The notes beneath the pieces were generated by a model. It saw only the letters and a program-made list of their open reading frames with translations, ran no database searches and was not told the DNA's origin. Source: DAIDKA01 sp035487155 (GTDB lineage: Bacteria; Pseudomonadota; Gammaproteobacteria; Steroidobacterales; Steroidobacteraceae). Taken from it: a stretch of 64,000 nt of DNA. Of the stretch, positions 25,152-33,428 are shown piece by piece. The stretch is taken from positions 68,014-132,013 of the forward strand of contig DATHMK010000023.1 of assembly GCA_035487155.1 (NCBI GenBank), given 5' to 3'. Position 1 is the first letter of the stretch, and each line of letters starts with the position of its first letter. A program made the translations under genes and the position numbers.

Positions 25152-26756
25152 TCACAACACCGACAGAAAATTGACGAGATCGGTCCGTTCCTGCTCCGAC
25201 AGGCCGATGTTGAAGCGTCGATCGTAGAAGTCGACCACCGCCCGCAGGTCCGGCGCCGAGCCGCTGGCGAAGTACGGCGCCCTTGCCGCCAGGCCGCGCA
25301 ACTGCCCCATGACGATGGAGCCCACGTCGTAGCACTTACCGGAAATCAGTGCGCGCCCCGGATCGTGGGTGAAGATCACGCGGCCAAGAAACGGATGCGG
25401 GCGCGCCTCGGGTTTACACACGATCTTGAACAACGGCAGATCCGGCTTTGAATCGTAGCCGGGAGAGGATATGGCTTCACTCGCCCAGGGTTCATTCGTG
25501 GTGCCAAGGTCACCCCAGCCCGCCGAAGCGTCGGTTCCGACCATCTGCAGGTTATGGCAGGTCACGCAGGTACGCTTGGCGGGATTGCCCAGTCCGACCG
25601 TGTTGATGTGCGTCACATCGCGTATCCAGAACGGCCGGTTGAAGAATACGTCGTAGCCACGAATGACCGAGGCGTGAAAGCTCGCCCGGGCATCCCCTGG
25701 GGGCACGGTCGGCTGCTGCCATGGCACGAAGGACTTGAAAGCGGGATTGCCGAAATTGTCGCCGAGCACGCCGCTCGGGGACTGCAGCAGATTTTCGGTA
25801 CCGAGCGCCGCGGGAGCCCCGGCGGCGGCGAAATCATCGCCCCATGCGTCGCTTTGCTGGGCCGCATAGACCTGGGACTCGAAATCCACGATCGACTGCA
25901 ACTGCGCTTCGGTGAGTGGCTCACGAACCTGCAGGTGATCCCGCGATGCGTCTCTGGCCTGCATCCTGAGGCTTGGTTCCCGAGCGTCCGACATGATATT
26001 CATGGCCGAATAGCGGCCACTTTCCGGATCCCGGTCCATGACCATGGCGAGTCGCTTTGCATTGAACGGACCGGCAGCCCCATAGATATTGGCTCCGGCA
26101 TCGACCGCGAGGTACTTCAGGTTGGCCACCACGCGCGGACGACGGAAGACCGAAATATGCGGATCAGGAGCGCTCAATCCATACTTCGGATCGGTATTGC
26201 AGCCGCTCGGATCGCGCACCACCTCGATGGTGAATTCCGGTTCAACCGGGCTTCCGTCCGGCCCAACGGTGCGCGGCCAGGGCAATGAAACCCGAAACAG
26301 GCCGCGTTTGAGCAATAGGGAATGGGACGCTTCCTGATCCTGGGACAGGCTTGGACAGTTCGAGCCATCGATTGCGGCAAAGAGCGGATCCTTGCCGCGC
26401 GTCTCCTGCCAGCGCTGGCGAATCGCCACGACCGACAGGCCCATCGCGCTGCCGGGTTGATGGCAGCTCACGCAGGCGCGCCCATTGGTCCCCAGCGGTT
26501 CGAAGAAAGGATTGCCGCGCATGGTCACAGGCCCGTGCGCGAATTGGGTTCCGACACTGCCGGAAGCATCCGCAAAACGTACCTGCGCCGGCAGCACCGT
26601 GCCCTGTCCGGGGGCGATCCAGTAGTCCGCCCCCATGGCGCAGGGCGAGCAGCAACCGACTGCGGTCAGCATCACAGCCGTCAGGTACGGCCACTGAGAG
26701 CTGTGTTTCCGATCGCTCACAGATCGAGCCTCACTTGGCCGGCGGCCCCCGGCCAT
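25152..26756 (-). CDS. Secreted di-haem c-type cytochrome (CCP/MauG-like)
   Basis: A 534-residue exported cytochrome. Two CxxCH haem sites are visible: ACVSCHQ (Cys95, Cys98, His99) and TCVTCHN (Cys397, Cys400, His401). The C-terminal segment LRGLAARAPYFASGSAPDL and FYDRRF is typical of di-haem peroxidase/MauG-like families. A 300-residue spacer between the haems contains PDPHISVFRRPRVVANLKYL, in the common pattern of this enlarged group. Start is the ATG at 26756, with a GTG at 26720 that would place the signal sequence (WPYLTAVMLTAVGCC) nearer the N-terminus. Peroxidase versus other oxidase function is not resolved. Confidence 0.88.
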   Translation of the reverse strand: MAGGRRPSEARSVSDRKHSSQWPYLTAVMLTAVGCCSPCAMGADYWIAPGQGTVLPAQVRFADASGSVGTQFAHGPVTMRGNPFFEPLGTNGRACVSCHQPGSAMGLSVVAIRQRWQETRGKDPLFAAIDGSNCPSLSQDQEASHSLLLKRGLFRVSLPWPRTVGPDGSPVEPEFTIEVVRDPSGCNTDPKYGLSAPDPHISVFRRPRVVANLKYLAVDAGANIYGAAGPFNAKRLAMVMDRDPESGRYSAMNIMSDAREPSLRMQARDASRDHLQVREPLTEAQLQSIVDFESQVYAAQQSDAWGDDFAAAGAPAALGTENLLQSPSGVLGDNFGNPAFKSFVPWQQPTVPPGDARASFHASVIRGYDVFFNRPFWIRDVTHINTVGLGNPAKRTCVTCHNLQMVGTDASAGWGDLGTTNEPWASEAISSPGYDSKPDLPLFKIVCKPEARPHPFLGRVIFTHDPGRALISGKCYDVGSIVMGQLRGLAARAPYFASGSAPDLRAVVDFYDRRFNIGLSEQERTDLVNFLSVL

Positions 26757-26846
26757 TTTCAGGAATTAGTTTATCACATAAACCATTGATTTCAGTTTGC
26801 GGTGACATTGCAACGGCCCTTACACTGCGCGCGGAGGTAATCATTC

Positions 26847-27524
26847 ATGCCATTCTTTCCTCGCAGCATCGCCTTGTTGCTTGTCGCAGCGGCAGGCCCC
26901 GCCGCCATTGCGGCCCCTGCCGAGACCGCCAGCACCTGGCTGGATTCGTATACGACCCGCCTGGAGGCACTCGCGCTGCTGCAGACTCTGAATGCCGATC
27001 TGCTGTCGCACGACAGCGCCACGGTCACCCTCGATCACTGGTGCGCATCCCACCATCTCGGGGATCCGCCGACCATCACGGCCGAACTTGTCCATGACGC
27101 CGACAAGCCTGCGACAGCAGCGCAGCGGGACCTGCTTCATGTGAGCGCAACCGAGCCTCTGGTATACCGGCACGTGCGTTTGCATTGCGGCTCCCACGTA
27201 CTGTCGGAAGCTGATAACTGGTACGTACCGGGGCGGCTGACGCCTGAGATGAACCAGGCCCTGGAACACAGCGACGTTCCATTCGGCCGGGCCATAGAGG
27301 CCCTGCATTTCCAGCGCCATACCCTGTCGGCGCAGCTGCTGTGGGCACCGCTGCCGGAGGGCTGGGAGATGACCGGACCGACCGCCGAGCACGACAACAA
27401 GCTGATGATTCCTGCCAACGTGCTGCAGCACACCGCGGTGCTGAGCCTCCCGGACGGGACCCCAATCAGCGCCTTGACGGAAACCTATACTTCAGAAGTG
27501 CTGGCGTTTCCCGAGCCGCGATAG
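26847..27524 (+). CDS. Secreted protein resembling chorismate lyase (UbiC-like fold)
   Basis: A 225-residue protein with a signal peptide (ALLLVAAAGPAAIA). The segment YRHVRLHCGSHVLSEADNWYVPGRLTPEMNQAL, followed by DVPFGRAI, follows the order of the UbiC fold (arginine-rich strand, A-x-x-W/P turn, P-L-G-like loop). Sequence similarity to genuine UbiC is weak, and the export signal argues against a cytoplasmic ubiquinone role. GGAGG lies nine bases before the ATG at 26847. The C-terminus overlaps the convergent DUF4184 gene by 40 bases. The fold assignment is tentative. Confidence 0.6.
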   Translation: MPFFPRSIALLLVAAAGPAAIAAPAETASTWLDSYTTRLEALALLQTLNADLLSHDSATVTLDHWCASHHLGDPPTITAELVHDADKPATAAQRDLLHVSATEPLVYRHVRLHCGSHVLSEADNWYVPGRLTPEMNQALEHSDVPFGRAIEALHFQRHTLSAQLLWAPLPEGWEMTGPTAEHDNKLMIPANVLQHTAVLSLPDGTPISALTETYTSEVLAFPEPR

Positions 27525-28297
27525 CGCAGCTGGCGGTTCAGCAGCGCGCTCACGATCAGGACGGCGAGAAACAGCCCGCGCAGGAACGAGATCGCCACGC
27601 TGTGGACATGTGCGCGCACCGCGTGGAAAGACAAGTCGTCATCGGCGACCAGCAGATCGAACCCGGCCGTACATATAAAGGTCACGGCGACGAACAGTAG
27701 AACCCATCTGCGCCGTTGCAGGTCACTGAGCGCGCGCTGCAGCGGCGCCTGCGGACTGCCACGACGAAGCGCGTAGACGATGACCGCCCCAATGATCAGC
27801 AGTCCGAGTACCGAGCTGGCACCCTGCAGCAGCCCTGCGCCGATCAGATGATGACCGTGCACGGTGACGACCCAGTCATCAAGCTCCGGAATCATGCGCA
27901 TGCCGCGCGAGCCCTCATGCGTAAAGGCATCCCAGGCCAGGTGCGTGATCGCACCCACCAGCACCCCCCCGGCCGCCAGCAACCATTGCCAAGGATTGTT
28001 CAGCGCCGCCGGCGCCGCAAATGATCGCCAGCGCAGGTAGGCCTGGTCCGGCAGCAGGCTGAGCAGCGGCGTCTTCATCAGACGCTGGAACACCCAGTAG
28101 CACAGCAGCCCCAGAGGCAGACTGAACGTCAACAGGCTCACTGCGCTGTGGGTGATCTCCCGGGGCGGGTGCTCGGGCATGAGGTATCCGAGATCGGGCA
28201 CCATGCTGCCGATGATGGCGGCGGACAAGACCCGCCAGCGCGCCAGCCAACGCGAAAACGGCAGCACGGCCGCGGCATGGGAAATCGTGTAGGGCAT
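27485..28297 (-). CDS. DUF4184-family membrane protein
   Basis: A 270-residue integral membrane protein beginning MPYTISHAAAVLPF, the hallmark of DUF4184. Histidines and acidic residues conserved in membrane-bound metal-dependent hydrolases are visible (ISHA, MVPDLGYLMP, HSAVSLLTFSLPLG, THLAWDAFTHEGS). Six to seven hydrophobic segments follow. The ATG at 28297 gives the canonical N-terminus. It probably hydrolyses an unknown lipid-linked substrate, by family analogy. It is divergent from the aldolase operon. Confidence 0.88.
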   Translation of the reverse strand: MPYTISHAAAVLPFSRWLARWRVLSAAIIGSMVPDLGYLMPEHPPREITHSAVSLLTFSLPLGLLCYWVFQRLMKTPLLSLLPDQAYLRWRSFAAPAALNNPWQWLLAAGGVLVGAITHLAWDAFTHEGSRGMRMIPELDDWVVTVHGHHLIGAGLLQGASSVLGLLIIGAVIVYALRRGSPQAPLQRALSDLQRRRWVLLFVAVTFICTAGFDLLVADDDLSFHAVRAHVHSVAISFLRGLFLAVLIVSALLNRQLRYRGSGNASTSEV

Positions 28298-28332
28298 CGT
28301 TACGGAAAGCGTCTCATGGTCCGTATGATACG

Positions 28333-29073
28333 ATGATAAAACAGTTACTTGCGAAGACTGGTGTGGACACCACAGGCGCATTGCATCTTCGGGAACAGGT
28401 GGTCGCGGCGTGCCGCGAGCTGGCAACGCGCGGCCTGACCCATGGCACGTCGGGCAACATCAGTGTGCGACGCGACGGCTCGAGTCTGTTCATCAGTCCG
28501 ACAGGGCTCGCCTATGAGGCGCTGGAACCTGACGATGTGCCGCTGCTGGCCTTCGATGGGCGCTGGTTCGGGCGGCGCCTTCCGTCAAGCGAATGGCGCT
28601 TCCATCGCGACATCCTGCAGGCGCGAAGCGAGGTCGGTGCCATTGTTCACACTCACTCCCGGTTCGCGACGGCGCTGGCATGCACGGGCCGCGCCATTCC
28701 CGCTTTTCATTACATGGTGGCGGTTGCCGGTGGCAGTGACATCCGCTGCGCGGCGTACCACACCTTCGGCTCCCAGGAGCTGTCCGACGCCGCCGTTGCC
28801 GCATTGGCCGGCCGCAGAGCGTGTCTGCTGGCCAATCACGGCCTCATCGCGCTGGGCGCCGATGTGGCCGCTGCGCTGAGGCTGGCTGCTGAAGTGGAGA
28901 ATCTTGCGGCACAGTACTGCGCTGCATTGACGATGGGTGGCACAAAGCTTCTCGATGACGCGCAGATGCAGCCGGTGCTGGAGAAGTTTCGTAGCTATGG
29001 GCGGCAGGACGCGAGCGATGCCGATTTGCGCTTCGGTGGCGCGCAATTCGCTGAGCTTCAGGTGAAAACGTGA
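28333..29073 (+). CDS. Class II aldolase (candidate DHAP-shunt aldolase Ald2, or MtnB)
   Basis: A 246-residue class II aldolase/adducin-fold enzyme. The zinc-site residues are visible: Glu in SSEWRFHRD, HTH in IVHTHSRFATALA and His in LLANHGLIALG, with the THGTSGNISVR phosphate loop near residues 36-46. The start overlaps nothing upstream and no strong ribosome-binding site is seen. The stop overlaps mtnP (GTGA). Because mtnP and mtnA follow directly and no mtnC or mtnD is in the window, it is a good candidate for the aldolase that cleaves 5-(methylthio)ribulose-1-phosphate to DHAP and an aldehyde (Ald2 of the DHAP shunt). Methylthioribulose-1-phosphate dehydratase (MtnB) is the alternative. 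Confidence 0.85.
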   Translation: MIKQLLAKTGVDTTGALHLREQVVAACRELATRGLTHGTSGNISVRRDGSSLFISPTGLAYEALEPDDVPLLAFDGRWFGRRLPSSEWRFHRDILQARSEVGAIVHTHSRFATALACTGRAIPAFHYMVAVAGGSDIRCAAYHTFGSQELSDAAVAALAGRRACLLANHGLIALGADVAAALRLAAEVENLAAQYCAALTMGGTKLLDDAQMQPVLEKFRSYGRQDASDADLRFGGAQFAELQVKT

Positions 29074-29984
29074 GCCTGCAAGGAAACCTGCAGCGGCCGG
29101 GCGCTTCGGTACTGGGTGTGATCGGCGGCAGCGGTGTCTACGACATCGATGGCTTGAGCAATACCCGCTGGCAACGGGTCGACTCCCCCTTCGGTGAGCC
29201 CTCCGACGAATTGCTGTTCGGTGAACTGGCGGGTCAGCAGCTGGTGTTCCTGCCCCGCCACGGCCGCGGTCACCGGCTCTCGCCCACGGATATCAACTTC
29301 CGCGCCAACATCGATGCGCTCAAGCGCGCCGGCGTGACGGACGTCATTTCGGTCAGCGCCGTGGGCTCGCTGCGCGAGCATCTGGCTCCCGGCACCTTCC
29401 TGATCGTCGATCAGTTCATCGATCGCACCTTTGCGCGGACCAAGAGTTTCTTCGGCACTGGCCTGGTGGCCCATGTCTCGATGGCCCATCCCGTCTGCAG
29501 GCGACTGGGCACGCATCTGCAGGACGCGGCACGCGAGGCCGGAATCAGCGCCACCCGAGGCGGTACCTATCTGGTCATGGAAGGTCCGCAGTTCTCCAGC
29601 CTCGCTGAATCAGAACTGTATCGAACCTGGAACTGCGATGTGATCGGCATGACGAACATGCCCGAGGCAAAACTCGCGCGCGAGGCCGAGCTGTGCTACG
29701 CGACGGTAGCCATGATCACCGACTACGACTGCTGGCACCCCCAGCACGAAGACGTGACGGTGGACGCCATCGTCAAGGTGCTGCTGGGCAATGCCGACAA
29801 GGCGCGAAGCCTGGTCAGGAACGCGGCGCCGCGCATTGGCGCCGATGCTGCGGCGGCCACGTGCCGCTGCCGGTTTGCGCTGGATCATGCCGTGCTCACC
29901 GCCCCTGCAGCCCGGGCTCCGCAGATGCTGCAGCGGCTGGACGCAGTGGCGGGTCGTGTGCTGCGTTCGCGGGACCGGGTATGA
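29070..29984 (+). CDS. mtnP: S-methyl-5'-thioadenosine phosphorylase
   Basis: A 304-residue purine-nucleoside-phosphorylase-type enzyme. It converts methylthioadenosine or 5'-deoxyadenosine plus phosphate to adenine and the 1-phosphate sugar. Motifs include VIGGSGVYDIDGL, LPRHGRGHRLSPTDINFRANI, SAVGSLREHLAPGTF, YLVMEGPQFSSLAESELYRTWNCDVIGMTNMPEAKLAREAELCYATVAM and DYDCW. The GTG start at 29070 overlaps the aldolase stop (GTGA), and its stop overlaps mtnA (ATGA). The C-terminal extension of about 40 residues beyond the usual end is arginine-rich and of unknown meaning. Confidence 0.95.
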   Translation: MSLQGNLQRPGASVLGVIGGSGVYDIDGLSNTRWQRVDSPFGEPSDELLFGELAGQQLVFLPRHGRGHRLSPTDINFRANIDALKRAGVTDVISVSAVGSLREHLAPGTFLIVDQFIDRTFARTKSFFGTGLVAHVSMAHPVCRRLGTHLQDAAREAGISATRGGTYLVMEGPQFSSLAESELYRTWNCDVIGMTNMPEAKLAREAELCYATVAMITDYDCWHPQHEDVTVDAIVKVLLGNADKARSLVRNAAPRIGADAAAATCRCRFALDHAVLTAPAARAPQMLQRLDAVAGRVLRSRDRV

Positions 29985-31057
29985 ACCGCGAAACGGCAGC
30001 CGGCGCTGCCCTGCACGGGCAGTCCTTCGATACCCTGCGCTGGGTCCGCGACCGGCTGGAGATGCTCGACCAGCGGCTGTTGCCGGCGCGGGTCGAGTAT
30101 CGCGCGTACGAGGATGCCGCGGGCGTTGCCGAGGGAATCCGCAGCATGGTGGTGCGCGGAGCGCCGGCCATCGGTTGCGCGGCCGCTTACGGTGTGGCAT
30201 TGGCCGCCCAGCAGCTGCAGGGGGCGGCGCCGCCTGATTTTGCCACCGGCATGAATGCCGCCTTTACCCAGCTTGCTGCCAGCCGTCCCACGGCGGTCAA
30301 TCTTTTCTGGGCATTGCAGCGCATGCGGCGCATCTGGGAGGAATGGCCCGAGCAGGATACGGCCGGTGCCGCGCAGCGGCTGCTTCTGGAAGCACACGGG
30401 ATACTGGCCGAGGATATCCGCATCAACCGCGCCATGGGCGGGCATGGCGCCGCGCTGCTGAACGACGGCGCACGGGTCCTCACGCACTGCAATGCAGGCG
30501 CGCTTGCCACCGCCGGTCATGGCACGGCGCTGGGAGTGATCCGATCGGCCGTGGCCAGCGGCAAACGCATCAGCGTCCTGGCCGATGAGACACGGCCGTT
30601 CCTGCAGGGTGCGCGCCTGACGGCCTGGGAACTGATGCAGGATGGCATTCCGGTCACGCTGATTACCGACAACATGGCCGGACATCTGATGGCCACCGGG
30701 CAGGTCGACGCGGTGGTGGTTGGAACCGACCGGGTTGCCGCCAATGGCGATGTCGCCAACAAAATCGGTACCTACATGGTCGCGGTGCTGGCCCGGCGCC
30801 ATGGAATTCCCTTCTACGTCGCCTGCCCGCTATCGACCATTGATCTGAAGACCGGAGATGGCTCCCGAATTCCCATAGAAGAACGCTCCGCGGATGAGGT
30901 ATTGGGATTCGGCCCCAATCAATGGGCTGCCGCCGGCGTGTCAGTGCGCAACCCGGCATTCGATGTGACGCCGGCTGAATTGGTCACGGCGCTGATCACG
31001 GAAAAGGGCGTCGTGCGCGAGCCGGATCGCGCCAAGATCGCCATGCTTTTCGCCTAG
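29981..31057 (+). CDS. mtnA: Methylthioribose-1-phosphate isomerase
   Basis: A 358-residue isomerase of the eIF2B-like family. It converts methylthioribose-1-phosphate to methylthioribulose-1-phosphate. The signature motifs are SMVVRGAPAIGCAAAYGVALA (about residues 53-73), LTHCNAGALATAGHGTALGVI (catalytic cysteine in THCN), ADETRPFLQGARLTAWEL and VVGTDRVAANGDVANKIGTYM, which holds the catalytic aspartate. The ATG at 29981 overlaps mtnP by four bases. The substrate of the aldolase upstream is its product, so the three genes form a connected pathway. Confidence 0.96.
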   Translation: MNRETAAGAALHGQSFDTLRWVRDRLEMLDQRLLPARVEYRAYEDAAGVAEGIRSMVVRGAPAIGCAAAYGVALAAQQLQGAAPPDFATGMNAAFTQLAASRPTAVNLFWALQRMRRIWEEWPEQDTAGAAQRLLLEAHGILAEDIRINRAMGGHGAALLNDGARVLTHCNAGALATAGHGTALGVIRSAVASGKRISVLADETRPFLQGARLTAWELMQDGIPVTLITDNMAGHLMATGQVDAVVVGTDRVAANGDVANKIGTYMVAVLARRHGIPFYVACPLSTIDLKTGDGSRIPIEERSADEVLGFGPNQWAAAGVSVRNPAFDVTPAELVTALITEKGVVREPDRAKIAMLFA

Positions 31058-31123
31058 AAGTAAGCCTACGAGTGATGTGTTGCGTTTCACGCGACCCGCA
31101 GACGAGTTTCCTGCTGGTGCTGA

Positions 31124-31510
31124 TTTGCCGGAGGTATCCCCATCTACCGACAGGTCGTTGGGCAAATTCGGTGCCGGGTGGCCTTGGGTCTGATCGAGCC
31201 TGGTACGGCATTGCCCTCCATTCGCGCCTTGGCACTTGAGCCCAAGTTCGCACCGCACAGCATCGCACGGGCCTATCAGGAGTTGGTGACGACCGGTGTG
31301 GTTCACAAGCGCCGTGGTTTCGGCACTGTTGTTTCACGGGAACGCACGCAGGTCATGGACGGGCAGCGGCGACAGATCATCGAACACAGAATCGATGCGC
31401 TGCTGGCTGCGGCCCTTGAACTGAACTTCACGGCCGAGTCGCTGGTAGAAATGATGCATCACCGCCAGGCATTGAGGGCGAGCGGTCAGGCTCCTGCCGC
31501 ACCGAGCGTC
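31124..31510 (+). pseudogene. GntR-family regulator (YtrA-like), probably degraded
   Basis: An open frame beginning right after a TGA at 31121 reads GIPIYRQVVGQIRCRVALGL and then IEPGTALPSIRALALEPKF, HSIARAYQELVTTGVVHKRRGFGTVVSRE, the winged-helix and helical segments of YtrA-subfamily GntR regulators. There is no start codon before GIPIYRQ; the first in-frame GTG (31178) lies after it. After the ELNFTAESLVEMMHH region the frame has no stop and runs on, without sense, through the serine-hydrolase gene. Both ends therefore look damaged. It could still be expressed from a non-standard start, but loss of function is likelier. Confidence 0.6.
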
Positions 31511-31586
31511 GATTGCCGCAGTGCAACGGAGAAGAAGAGGCCCGGAGGTGCGATTGCGCTCACCTTGCGATATGGTCCATCAACCT

Positions 31587-33401
31587 ATGACAAGCCGCAT
31601 GGTCCGTCTTGCGCCCCTATTGATGACACCGGCATTCGCGGGATCCGGCTGGGCCACAGATACCAGCGTGGATCAGAAGATCCAGCAGATCGAGAATGGG
31701 CTCACGCCGCCGGTCCTGGTGGCCGGCGAGTCGCCCACGCCGGTGAAGCTTGCCGACAGGATGGCGGCGCTGAAGGTTCCCGGTGTCAGCATCGCAGTCA
31801 TACATGCCGGCGAGATCGAATGGGCGCGCGGCTTTGGAGTCACCCGCATTGGCGGGCCGCCCGTGACGCCCAGGACGCTCTTTCAGGCCGCATCCATCAG
31901 CAAGCCCGTCACTGCTCTTGCTGTGCTGCATCTGGTTCAGGCTGGAACTCTGAATCTGGATTCCGACGTGAATCTATACCTGAAAGGCTGGAAGATTCCT
32001 GCCAGCGGTTTTTCTGCCCAGCACCCCGTGACCCTGCGCGAACTGCTGACGCATACCGCCGGAATGACGGTGCATGGTTTTCCAGGCTACGCATCCGACG
32101 AAAAACTGCCCACGCTGGTGCAGGTTCTGGACGGACAGCCTCCCGCCAATTCACCGCCCATTCGCGTCGATACCGTCCCGGGAACGATCTGGCGCTATTC
32201 AGGCGGCGGTTACGTCGTCGCGCAGCGGATCCTTGAGGATGTCAGCGGGCAGCCTTTCTCCGTCCTGATGCAAAGAACCGTGTTGTCACCGATTGGAATG
32301 TCCGACAGCACGTATGAGCAGCCGCTGCCGCGCGCCCGTGCGAATGAGGTGGCCCTACCCTATCGCGACGATGGCACCCCCGTGAAAGGCGGACCCCATG
32401 TTTATCCGGAGCAGGCGCCGGCGGGGCTGTGGACCACGCCCACTGACCTCGCACGCTATGCGATCGAGGTGCAACGCTCGCTCGCCGGCAAGTCAAATCG
32501 GGTGCTAAGCGCTGCAATGGTGCGCGAGATGCTCACGCCCGGCATGAATCAGCAGGGTCTAGGCCCCGGGATCGGCGGCAGTGCGTCCCAACCGCTGTTT
32601 CAGCACAGCGGCGCGAATGAGGGCTATCGGTGCGACCTCGTCGCCTACGACGGCGGCGACGGTGTCGTCATCATGACCAACAGCGACAGCGGCGGGCAGC
32701 TGATGGACGACCTGCGTCGGACCATCGCGCATATCTATGGATGGCCGGATTTCCAACCGCCAGTGCGTCACCTTGCCAGTATCGAACCTTCGCGACTTGA
32801 TCTGCTTACGGGTAGCTATCAGCTGGCGCCGCAATTCGTTCTGACCATCACACGCCAGGGCAGTCAGTTGCTGTCGCAGGCAACGGGACAGGGGCAGATC
32901 GCACTGTTTCCGCAGAGCGAGCGCGAGTTCTTCACCAGGGACTTTGATTCCAGCACGACGTTCGAGGTGGACTCTCAAGGTCATGCGACATCCCTGGTAC
33001 TCCATCAGAACGGTCGCGATGTGCCGGGGCAGCGCCTGGATGCTGCGACCGCGAAGCAAATCGCCGATGCGTTGGCGAGCACCAACAAGAGATTCCAGGA
33101 TCAGACGGCGGCACCGGGCAGTGAGGCGGCGCTGCGCCGGATGCTGGACGGAATCACGGCCGGCAATCCCGACTACAGCAAATTGAGCCCGGGCCTGGCC
33201 GCGCTGACCCGTGAGCAATTGCCGGCGCTGCACAAGCTCCTGACCGGACTGGGGCCGATGACGGCCCTGTCATTTACCGAAGTGGGTGCGGGCGGCGCGG
33301 ACATCTACCGCGTCACCTATGCGCAGGGCACCGCCGAATGGCGCATCACCCTGTCCGCGGATGGCACCGTCGAAGGAGCGCTGTTCCATATCGGTGAATA
33401 G
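31587..33401 (+). CDS. Secreted serine hydrolase, beta-lactamase/penicillin-binding fold
   Basis: A 604-residue exported hydrolase (signal LAPLLMTPAFAGSGWA) of the class C beta-lactamase-like family. The catalytic SxxK is in AASISKPVTA (near residue 105), the YxN-type motif in YSGGGYVVAQ and the third motif in HSGANEGYRC. A C-terminal beta-rich part beginning near residue 400, plus a 70-residue tail on top of it, resembles the DUF3471-like domain of esterase and D-aminopeptidase relatives. Several ATGs are available; 31587 gives a plausible signal peptide. Substrates range from esters to D-amino-acid peptides; beta-lactam hydrolysis is unproven. Confidence 0.9.
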   Translation: MTSRMVRLAPLLMTPAFAGSGWATDTSVDQKIQQIENGLTPPVLVAGESPTPVKLADRMAALKVPGVSIAVIHAGEIEWARGFGVTRIGGPPVTPRTLFQAASISKPVTALAVLHLVQAGTLNLDSDVNLYLKGWKIPASGFSAQHPVTLRELLTHTAGMTVHGFPGYASDEKLPTLVQVLDGQPPANSPPIRVDTVPGTIWRYSGGGYVVAQRILEDVSGQPFSVLMQRTVLSPIGMSDSTYEQPLPRARANEVALPYRDDGTPVKGGPHVYPEQAPAGLWTTPTDLARYAIEVQRSLAGKSNRVLSAAMVREMLTPGMNQQGLGPGIGGSASQPLFQHSGANEGYRCDLVAYDGGDGVVIMTNSDSGGQLMDDLRRTIAHIYGWPDFQPPVRHLASIEPSRLDLLTGSYQLAPQFVLTITRQGSQLLSQATGQGQIALFPQSEREFFTRDFDSSTTFEVDSQGHATSLVLHQNGRDVPGQRLDAATAKQIADALASTNKRFQDQTAAPGSEAALRRMLDGITAGNPDYSKLSPGLAALTREQLPALHKLLTGLGPMTALSFTEVGAGGADIYRVTYAQGTAEWRITLSADGTVEGALFHIGE

Positions 33402-33428
33402 CCGATCCGCACGCCAATTTGCGCGACA

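Noticed and set aside
31521..32236. Continuation of the GntR frame into a long C-terminal extension
   Set aside because: The extension overlaps the serine-hydrolase gene in the wrong frame, and its translation has no domain features, so it is not treated as part of a real protein.
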